From the NCBI RefSeq assembly GCF_016887565.1, contig NZ_CP069396.1, positions 2,321,001 to 2,385,000 of the forward strand: DNA of 64,000 nucleotides, written 5' to 3'. The notes under the pieces were generated by a model, which saw only the letters and a list, made by a program, of their open reading frames with translations, made no database searches and was not told the origin of the DNA. The position numbers were made by a program, and so were the translations under genes. Shown here piece by piece: positions 35,346 to 64,000 of the stretch (position 1 is the first letter of the stretch; each line of letters begins with the position of its first letter). Origin of the DNA: Archangium violaceum. Its GTDB lineage: Bacteria; Myxococcota; Myxococcia; Myxococcales; Myxococcaceae.

Positions 35346-36341
35346 ATGATTTCCGTCCGAGACCTGCGCAAGCACTACCAGGTCCACAAGCGCCCGCCCG
35401 GCCTCATGGCCGCCTTCCGATCCGTCCTCCACCGTACCTACACCAACGTGAAGGCCGTGGATGGCATCTCTTTCGAGATAAAGCCCGGAGAGCGCGTGGG
35501 CTTCCTCGGCCCCAACGGGGCGGGGAAGACCACCACCCTCAAGGTGCTGTCGGGACTGCTCCACCCCTCGGGGGGTGAGGTGCTGGTGGATGGCCACGTT
35601 CCCCGCCACCGCGAGGACGCGTTCCTCAAGAAGATCATGCTGGTGATGGGGCAGAAACAGCAGCTCCTCTGGGACCTGCCGCCCTCCGAGACGTTCGAGC
35701 TCAACCGCGCCATCTATGATGTCCCGCGCGCCCAGTTCAAGCAGACCCTGGACGAGCTGGTGACCCTGCTGGAGCTCGAGGAGCTCATCGGAAAGCCCGC
35801 GCGGCAGCTGTCGCTGGGCGAGCGGATGAAGTGCGAGCTGGCCGCGGCCCTCATCCACCGCCCTCGCGTGCTCTTCCTGGACGAGCCCACCATCGGCCTG
35901 GACGTGTCCATGCAGGCCACCATGCGCGCGTTCATCAAGTCCTATAACGAGCGGCACGGCGCCACGCTCATCCTCACCAGCCACTACATGGACGACGTGG
36001 CGGCGCTGTGCCCGCGCGTCATCGTCATCGACAAGGGCCAGCTGTCGTACGACGGGGGCCTGGACGCGCTGGTGCAGCGGGTGCGGCCGGAGAAGCGGGT
36101 GGTGTTGCGCCTGAACCAGCCGGTGGACGCGGCGAGCCTCGCCCCGCTGGGCAAGGTGGTGACGCACGACAGCGCCACCGCCGTGCTGCAGGTGCCGCAG
36201 GATGCCGTCAACGCGACGGTCAGCCGGGCCCTCTCCAGCCTGCCGGTGCAGGACCTGACGGTGGAGAACGCGCCGCTGGAAGAGGTCATGAGCGAGCTGT
36301 TCGCCGAGAGCAAGGCGCGGCGGGGAGCGGTGAACGCATGA
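35346..36341 (+). CDS. ABC transporter ATP-binding protein (ABC-2 exporter)
   Basis: The 331-residue subunit has Walker A GPNGAGKTTTLKVLSG (about residue 57), Q loop MLVMGQKQQLLWDL, a signature LSLGERMKCELAAALI and Walker B VLFLDEPTIGLD, plus a His switch in LTSHYMDD. It powers the two permeases that follow, with the first overlapping its stop by ATGA. The three-gene set is of the COG4586 type. It sits 137 bases upstream of the megasynthases in the same direction, and export of their product is a reasonable guess. Confidence 0.94.
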   Translation: MISVRDLRKHYQVHKRPPGLMAAFRSVLHRTYTNVKAVDGISFEIKPGERVGFLGPNGAGKTTTLKVLSGLLHPSGGEVLVDGHVPRHREDAFLKKIMLVMGQKQQLLWDLPPSETFELNRAIYDVPRAQFKQTLDELVTLLELEELIGKPARQLSLGERMKCELAAALIHRPRVLFLDEPTIGLDVSMQATMRAFIKSYNERHGATLILTSHYMDDVAALCPRVIVIDKGQLSYDGGLDALVQRVRPEKRVVLRLNQPVDAASLAPLGKVVTHDSATAVLQVPQDAVNATVSRALSSLPVQDLTVENAPLEEVMSELFAESKARRGAVNA

Positions 36342-37141
36342 GCGTGCGGAGCACACTGCGGGCCTTTCCCACGCTGCTGCGGGTGGGGGTCTCCGAGGCG
36401 GTCGCCTACCGCGCGGAGATGTTCATCTGGGTGCTGTCCACCACCATGCCGTTCATCATGATGGCGCTGTGGACGGCGGTGGCGCGCGCCGCTCCGGTGG
36501 GCCGTTACAGCGGAGACGACTTCATCCGGTACTTCCTGGCCGCCTTCGTGGTGCGGCAGATGACGGGGGCCTGGGCGGCCTGGCAGATCAACTACGAGGT
36601 GCGCCAGGGCACGCTGGCCATGCGTCTGCTGCGCCCCATCTCTCCGCTGTGGAGCTACGCGGCGGAGAACCTCGGCTCCTTCCCCATGCGCCTGTTCGTG
36701 GTGGTGCCGGTGGCGGCCTTCTCCGTCTACAAGCTGGGCTGGGGCTCGGTGCCCCAGACGCTCTGGGGCTGGGTCTTCTTCTTCCTGTCGCTCTTCGCTG
36801 GGTGGCTCATCACCTTCCTGGCCAACGTGGCCATCGGGACGATGAGCCTCTTCATGGAGAGCAGCACCAAGTTGATGGACGTGTGGATCGCCCTCTTCTT
36901 CGTGTGCTCCGGCTACCTGTACCCGGTGGAGCTCTTCCCGCCCGCGTTCCGGGCGGCGCTCGACTGGCTGCCCTTCCGCTATCAGATCGGCCTGCCGGTG
37001 GAGTTGATGACGAACACGCACGACTTCCACAAGGCGCTGGCGTTGCTGGGACGCCAGTGGCTGTGGGTGGCGCTGATGCTGACCATCTCGCTCGGCTTGT
37101 GGAAGCGGGGCCTGAAGCGCTTCGCGGCGTATGGAGGGTAG
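36338..37141 (+). CDS. ABC-2 type permease subunit 1
   Basis: The 267-residue membrane protein has six hydrophobic segments, starting with a cytoplasmic N-terminus and FIWVLSTTMPFIMMALWTAV, and matches COG4587-type permeases encoded next to COG4586 ATPases. A characteristic MRLLRPISPLWSYAAENLG loop and an LFFVCSGYLYPVELFPP turn are present. The start codon overlaps the ATPase stop by four bases, so translation is coupled. Confidence 0.9.
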   Translation: MSVRSTLRAFPTLLRVGVSEAVAYRAEMFIWVLSTTMPFIMMALWTAVARAAPVGRYSGDDFIRYFLAAFVVRQMTGAWAAWQINYEVRQGTLAMRLLRPISPLWSYAAENLGSFPMRLFVVVPVAAFSVYKLGWGSVPQTLWGWVFFFLSLFAGWLITFLANVAIGTMSLFMESSTKLMDVWIALFFVCSGYLYPVELFPPAFRAALDWLPFRYQIGLPVELMTNTHDFHKALALLGRQWLWVALMLTISLGLWKRGLKRFAAYGG

Positions 37142-37145
37142 GGGC

Positions 37146-37940
37146 ATGTTTCGGCGCTACATCCGGTTGTTCGGTGTCCAGCTCCGGGCCTCCAGCCTGC
37201 TCGCGATGCAGTACCGCGGGGACTTCATCGTCGAGGGGCTCATCTCCCTCTTCTGGTCGGCCACCGCGCTCGCCCCGCTCTTCGTCGTCTTCCAGAAGCA
37301 GGGGCAGCAGATAGAAGGGTGGAGCTTCGGCGAGTCGCTGCTCGTCATCGGCTGGTTCACCCTGCTGCAGGGGATTCTCGAGGGCGCCATCAGCCCGAGC
37401 CTCACCGGCGTGGTGGAGCACATCCGCAAGGGGACGCTGGACTTCGTGCTGCTCAAGCCCGCCGACGCGCAGTTCCTGGTGTCCACCACGCGCTTCCTGC
37501 CCTGGCGGGCCACCAACGCGCTGGCGGCGCTCGCCATCTTCGTCTACGGCTTCCATATCCTGGGGACTTCTCCGTCCCTGCTCGGCGTGTTGGCCTCGCT
37601 GGTGCTGCTGGGCTGCAGCGTGCTGTTGCTCTACTCGTTGTGGATCCTCACCGTGAGCGCGGCCTTCTACGTGGTGAAGGTGGACAACCTGACGTACTTC
37701 TTCACGTCCATCTTCGACGCGGCCCGCTGGCCGGCTCCCGTGTTCCGCGGCGTGCTGGCCTTCGTCTTCACCTTCGTGATTCCGCTGGCGGTGATGACCA
37801 CCTTCCCGGCGGAGGCCCTGCTGGGCCGGCTGTCGCTGATGAGCCTGGTGGGGTCGGTGCTGGGCTCCGTCTTCTTCGCCTTCGTGTCGCGCCGGGTCTG
37901 GCTGCACGCCATCGGCCACTACACGTCCGCGAGCAGTTGA
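37146..37940 (+). CDS. ABC-2 type permease subunit 2
   Basis: The 264-residue protein has six hydrophobic helices and matches the DUF990/COG3694 permease partner: YRGDFIVEGLISLFWSATAL in the first membrane span, then HIRKGTLDFVLLKPADAQFL and a PLAVMTTFPAEALLGRL loop near the end. A GGAGGG site lies about 8 bases before the ATG at 37146 (an upstream in-frame ATG at 37131 is inside the previous gene). It completes the exporter, and 137 bases then separate it from the first NRPS gene. Confidence 0.9.
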   Translation: MFRRYIRLFGVQLRASSLLAMQYRGDFIVEGLISLFWSATALAPLFVVFQKQGQQIEGWSFGESLLVIGWFTLLQGILEGAISPSLTGVVEHIRKGTLDFVLLKPADAQFLVSTTRFLPWRATNALAALAIFVYGFHILGTSPSLLGVLASLVLLGCSVLLLYSLWILTVSAAFYVVKVDNLTYFFTSIFDAARWPAPVFRGVLAFVFTFVIPLAVMTTFPAEALLGRLSLMSLVGSVLGSVFFAFVSRRVWLHAIGHYTSASS

Positions 37941-38025
37941 GGCGGGGGCTCATGTGGTTGCCGAACGCATGAGTGGAGGGCAAGCGAGTTCTGTTGGGTG
38001 GTGAGCAGTTTCTGCCATAGTTCCA

Positions 38026-38058
38026 GGCTTTCTGGCTCCCGGGCCCCCCGGTAAAGCC
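38026..38058 (+). promoter_or_regulatory. stem-loop in the NRPS leader
   Basis: GGCTTT (38026-38031) pairs with AAAGCC (38053-38058) around an inner GC-rich stem, ending 8 bases before the GAGGA ribosome site of the first NRPS gene. It could be the terminator of the exporter operon or a leader structure of the NRPS transcript. No good -35/-10 pair was seen beside it, so the megasynthases may be read from the exporter promoter. Confidence 0.4.
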
Positions 38059-38077
38059 CGGCCACCGAGGAACTTGG

Positions 38078-61097
<23,020 letters not shown>

Positions 61098-61106
61098 AGC
61101 GGACGC

Positions 61107-61496
61107 TCACTCGGGCAGGAGGGCGTCGGCTTCGATCTCCACGAGCATGGCCGGGTCGATGAGACGGCTGACCTGGACCATGCTGGTGGCGGGCCGGATG
61201 GTGGCGAAGAATTCGCCATGGGCCCGGCCGACCTCTTCCCAGCGGGAGATGTCGGTCACGTACATGCGGGTGCGGACGACGTGCTCCATCCGGGCACCGA
61301 GGGCCTCGAGGGCGGTCTGGATGTTGCGCAGGGCCTGGACGGCCTGCGCGTAGGCGTCTCCCTGGCCCACGAGGGAGCCGGAGGCATCGGTGGCGGTGGT
61401 GCCGGAGACGGAGATGAAAGGTCCCACGCGGACGGCGCGGGAGTAGCCCACGCGCGGTTCCCAGGGGGTACCGGTCGAGTAGGTGGTGCGTTGCAT
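61107..61496 (-). CDS. RidA (YjgF/YER057c) family protein
   Basis: The 129-residue protein has the RidA layout: [20 protein letters not shown] near the start, [47 protein letters not shown] and a closing VEIEADAL with the usual acidic residue. RidA proteins hydrolyse reactive enamines/imines made by PLP enzymes, though subfamilies have other roles. The typical catalytic Arg is present in VRTRMYVTD. It faces the megasynthase gene with 9 bases between their stops and may be cluster-associated or simply a neighbour. Confidence 0.9.
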   Translation of the reverse strand: MQRTTYSTGTPWEPRVGYSRAVRVGPFISVSGTTATDASGSLVGQGDAYAQAVQALRNIQTALEALGARMEHVVRTRMYVTDISRWEEVGRAHGEFFATIRPATSMVQVSRLIDPAMLVEIEADALLPE

Positions 61497-61530
61497 GGTG
61501 ATGACTCCAGGGAGGCGAAGGTGGGGTAGA

Positions 61531-61720
61531 CCCTCACCCTAGCCCTCTCCCAGAGGGAGAGGGGACATCCACGGTGAGCAACCGAGTCAGACCCTCTCCC
61601 TCTGGGAGAGGGACGGGGTGAGGGTAAGGGGCTACTCGGGTTCCCCCCATCCCCCGCTCCACGGGTTGGAGAACGGGGACACCTCCCCTCACCCAGACCC
61701 TCTCCCGGAGGGAGAGGGGA
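61531..61720. repeat. palindromic repeats, copies 3 and 4, in a 336-base spacer
   Basis: CCCTCACCC (61531-61539) opens an inverted repeat that closes with GGGGTGAGGG (61615-61624), with two CCCTCTCCC/GGGAGAGGG hairpins inside, as in copy 1. A further single hairpin unit lies at 61685-61720 in the same orientation as the left arm. Together they fill much of the 61497-61832 spacer between the divergent RidA and prfC genes. The rest of the spacer holds no recognisable gene. Confidence 0.75.
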
Positions 61721-61832
61721 CATACACGGAGTACGAACAGGGCTCGTCTGCCCGGAAGCACTCCGGCGGACCGGTACCGACACGTGGAACCCCGCGAAAA
61801 AACGTACGCCCCGTGATAGTTCCTCTCCCGAT

Positions 61833-63452
61833 ATGGCATCCGAGCTCGACCAGGAGGTCGCCCGACGGCGCACCTTCGCGATCATCTCCCACCCCGACGC
61901 GGGTAAGACCACCCTCACCGAGAAGCTGCTGCTCTACGGCGGCGCCATCCACCTGGCCGGTAGCGTGAAGGCTCGCCGTGCGAGCCGCCACGCCACCAGC
62001 GACTGGATGGAGCTGGAGAAGGAGCGCGGAATCTCCGTGACCTCCTCGGTGCTCCAGTTCCCCTACCGCGGGCACGCGGTCAACCTGCTGGACACGCCGG
62101 GCCACCAGGACTTCTCCGAGGACACCTACCGCACGCTGGCGGCGGCGGACTCGGCGGTGATGCTCATCGACGCGGCCAAGGGTGTCGAGCCGCAGACCAA
62201 GAAGCTCTTCAAGGTCTGCCGCATGCGAGGCATCCCCATCTTCACCTTCGTCAACAAGCTCGACCGCTTCGGCCGCGCGCCGCTGGAGCTCATGGACGAG
62301 CTGGAGCAGGTGCTGGGCATCCGCGCCTATCCCATGAACTGGCCCATCGGCATGGGGCCGGAGTTCCGGGGCGTGTATGACCGGCAGTCCAAGGTGGTGC
62401 ACGTCTTCTCCGCGGCGGGCCGCCATGGCGAGTCCGAGGTCGAGGAGCGCTCCGTGCACATCGACTCGGACGACATCCTGTCGGTGCTGACCGAGCGCGA
62501 GCTGGCCACGCTCAAGGAGGAGATCGAGCTGCTGGACATCGGCGGCGACGAGTTCACCCGGGAGAAGGTGGCCTCGGGACAGCTCACGCCCATGTTCTTC
62601 GGCAGCGCGATGACGAACTTCGGCGTGCGGCCGTTCCTGGACCACTTCCTGGAGCTGGCGCCGGCGCCCACCTCGCGTCCGACGAAGGACGGGCCGCGCG
62701 AGCCCACGCACCCGAAGTTCGCGGGCTTCGTGTTCAAGATTCAAGCGAACATGGACCCGTCGCACCGCGACCGCATCGCGTTCATGCGGGTGGTGTCGGG
62801 CCGGTACATCAAGGGGATGAGCGCGTTCCACTCGCGGCTGGGCAAGGAAGTGCGCCTGGCCAAGCCGAGCCAGTTCCTGGCGGCCGAGCGCACGGCCATC
62901 GAGGACGCGTGGCCGGGGGACGTCATCGGGCTGTTCGATCCGGGCATGTTCCGCATCGGCGACACGCTGTGCGAGGGCGAGGACCTGCTCTTCGAGAGCG
63001 TGCCGCGCTTCAGCCCGGAGTACTTCGCCATCGTCCGCTCGAAGGATCCGCTGCGCCGCAAGCAGATGGAGAAGGGCCTGGAGCAGCTCTCCGAGGAGGG
63101 CACGGTGCAGATCTTCCAGCAGCTCGGGATGGGGATGAAGGATCCCATCGTGGGCGTGGTGGGAGCGCTGCAGTTCGAGGTGCTCCAGTACCGGGTGGAG
63201 CACGAGTACGGGGCCCGCATCATGCTGGACCGGCTGCCCTTCAGCCACGCGCGCTGGGTGGTGGGGCCGAACTTCGATCCGAAGAGCTTCGACTGGGAGG
63301 GCAACCGTCAGACGGTGCAGGACCGCGACGGGCTGCCGCTGGTGCTCTTCCGGGATGACTGGGCGCTGCAGCACGCCGAGGAGAAGCACCCGGAGCTGAA
63401 GTTCCTGTCGGCGGCGCCGCAGCTGCGCCAGCTGGCCGCGACGGGCTCGTAA
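61833..63452 (+). CDS. prfC: peptide chain release factor 3
   Basis: RF3 is the GTPase that recycles RF1 and RF2 from the ribosome after termination. The 539-residue protein shows RRTFAIISHPDAGKTTLTEK (G1), the switch I EKERGISVTSSVLQF, LLDTPGHQDFSEDTYRTL (G3) and VNKLDRFGR (G4), then the beta-barrel and RF3 C-terminal domains (IVGVVGALQFEVLQYR). Length is normal for RF3 and distinguishes it from EF-G. No strong ribosome site is seen before the ATG. A strong hairpin follows 22 bases after the stop. Confidence 0.96.
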   Translation: MASELDQEVARRRTFAIISHPDAGKTTLTEKLLLYGGAIHLAGSVKARRASRHATSDWMELEKERGISVTSSVLQFPYRGHAVNLLDTPGHQDFSEDTYRTLAAADSAVMLIDAAKGVEPQTKKLFKVCRMRGIPIFTFVNKLDRFGRAPLELMDELEQVLGIRAYPMNWPIGMGPEFRGVYDRQSKVVHVFSAAGRHGESEVEERSVHIDSDDILSVLTERELATLKEEIELLDIGGDEFTREKVASGQLTPMFFGSAMTNFGVRPFLDHFLELAPAPTSRPTKDGPREPTHPKFAGFVFKIQANMDPSHRDRIAFMRVVSGRYIKGMSAFHSRLGKEVRLAKPSQFLAAERTAIEDAWPGDVIGLFDPGMFRIGDTLCEGEDLLFESVPRFSPEYFAIVRSKDPLRRKQMEKGLEQLSEEGTVQIFQQLGMGMKDPIVGVVGALQFEVLQYRVEHEYGARIMLDRLPFSHARWVVGPNFDPKSFDWEGNRQTVQDRDGLPLVLFRDDWALQHAEEKHPELKFLSAAPQLRQLAATGS

Positions 63453-63474
63453 AAGTCCTCGCCGTGAGGGTGTG

Positions 63475-63510
63475 GAAGAGGGCCGGGGGCGCAATCCCCC
63501 GGCCCTCTTC
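63475..63510 (+). terminator. strong hairpin terminator after prfC
   Basis: GAAGAGGGCCGGGGG (63475-63489) pairs perfectly over 15 bp with 63496-63510 around the loop CGCAAT, followed by GCGTTTG. It lies 22 bases after the prfC stop. The stem is exceptionally stable although the T run is short. Confidence 0.85.
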
Positions 63511-63515
63511 GCGTT

Positions 63516-63648
63516 TGTAGCCACCGAGGCAACACACTGGCGCTCCTGCCTTCACGATGCCGCTGTAGCCGCCAGGGCAACATCCACGTCTGTCTTCACA
63601 ATGTCTCTGTAGCCTTCAAAGCAACACACATTTTGTCTTCAGGAATCG
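63516..63648. repeat. three imperfect tandem repeats of 44-48 bp
   Basis: Units begin with TGTAGCC at 63516, 63564 and 63608. Each continues with a GGCAACA- or AGCAACA-like segment about 10 bases on and a TCTTCA- or CCTTCA-like segment near its end. They lie between the prfC terminator and the promoter of the next gene. They may be decayed tandem duplications or binding sites. Confidence 0.6.
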
Positions 63649-63659
63649 ACAAGCCAGTA

Positions 63660-63688
63660 TTCACATCCCGTGAGCCTTTGTGTATAAG
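63660..63688 (+). promoter_or_regulatory. near-consensus sigma-70 promoter
   Basis: TTCACA (63660-63665) and TATAAG (63683-63688) are separated by 17 bases, each matching the sigma-70 hexamers at five of six positions. This is an unusually AT-rich spot in a GC-rich genome and lies 32 bases before the ATG of the DUF5819 gene. Confidence 0.65.
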
Positions 63689-63720
63689 AATAGGCAGGAA
63701 TCGCGAGATTCGGAGGGGCC

Positions 63721-64000
63721 ATGGCGTCGACTTCCGAAGGAATGGGGCGTTCCCTGGTTCGGGTGCTCCCTGGCTTGTTGGCAGCGGTGTTGTTCTTCCA
63801 TTTCGGGATGACGGCGCTCTACCTGACGCCGCTCAATCCCATCAAGGTGGCGCTCCTGCCGAAGCTGGAGGGCTACATGCAGCCCTTCTTCGAGCAGCGC
63901 TGGGAGCTGTTCGCGCCCAACCCGGTGGTGGATACGCGCCTGTTGCTGGTGGCGTGCCGGGTGACGGACGAGGCGGGGCAGGTGACGGAGCAGCCGTGGA
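63721..64000 (+). CDS. DUF5819-like protein, 3' end outside window
   Basis: The first 93 residues are present. A membrane segment (LLAAVLFFHFGMTALYLTPL) is followed by NPIKVALLPKLEGYMQPFFE and QRWELFAPNP, the arrangement of DUF5819 family proteins, where the membrane helix precedes a soluble domain. Function unknown. GGAGG lies 6 bases before the ATG, and a good promoter lies upstream. The C-terminus is beyond the window. Confidence 0.7.
   Translation, partial: MASTSEGMGRSLVRVLPGLLAAVLFFHFGMTALYLTPLNPIKVALLPKLEGYMQPFFEQRWELFAPNPVVDTRLLLVACRVTDEAGQVTEQPW

Noticed and set aside
63516-63648. CRISPR-like spacing of repeats
   Set aside because: Only three imperfect units, no constant repeat with unique spacers and no cas genes.

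Overview
The window is very GC-rich and compact, and it carries families found mainly in myxobacteria: a DUF2378 protein, two DUF2381 proteins each beside a Ser/Thr kinase, an Imm52 immunity protein beside a REase-5-fold toxin, and a large NRPS/PKS line. A member of the Myxococcales, probably suborder Cystobacterineae (Archangium/Cystobacter-like), is the best guess. No rRNA, tRNA or CRISPR array was seen. All coordinates and alignments were made by eye.

Layout. 1-1.0 kb: 3' part of a chemoreceptor gene and its terminator. 1.2-6.1 kb: a minus-strand run ending in clpS-clpA. 6.3-8.7 kb: an Nfu iron-sulfur carrier, a methyltransferase and a membrane protein. 8.7-12.8 kb: a Ser/Thr kinase with a DUF2381 partner, then two small Cys-rich exported proteins. 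12.8-21.0 kb: housekeeping and signalling genes (ferredoxin-NADP reductase-like protein, RlmL-type rRNA methyltransferase, histidine kinase, PilZ protein, response regulator, M20 dipeptidase, MFS exporter). 21.3-25.7 kb: a giant AAA-GAF-histidine kinase. 25.7-34.0 kb: an accessory block with a UvrA remnant, a lipoprotein-anchored toxin and its immunity gene, orphan small genes and a second kinase/DUF2381 pair. 34.1-35.3 kb: an Rsm22-type methyltransferase whose C-terminus runs into a dispersed repeat.

35.3-61.1 kb is a biosynthetic locus: a three-gene ABC-2 exporter, then two overlapping megasynthase genes. The first reads ACP-C-A(Gly?)-PCP-C-A-PCP-C-PCP. The second reads KS-AT-ACP-C-[dead A half / luciferase-like monooxygenase / dead A half]-C-A-PCP-E-C-A(Ser?)-PCP. 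The line opens on a FAAL-type ACP with no loading enzyme, has an A-less module just before the PKS step, embeds an oxygenase in a vestigial NRPS module, and ends without a thioesterase or reductase. A working model is an N-acylated peptide, acyl-Gly-X-X-(malonyl-derived, oxidised unit)-D-X-Ser, exported by the adjacent ABC system. A RidA-family gene converges on the end of the cluster.

61.5-64 kb: repeat-rich spacer, prfC (release factor 3), a strong terminator, three tandem direct repeats, a near-consensus promoter and the start of a DUF5819 gene.

Most interesting points: the oxygenase carried by a catalytically dead adenylation scaffold; the missing loading and release functions of the line; the conserved uncharacterised domain at the C-terminus of both kinases, entered through an internal lipobox-like motif; and the toxin/immunity pair.
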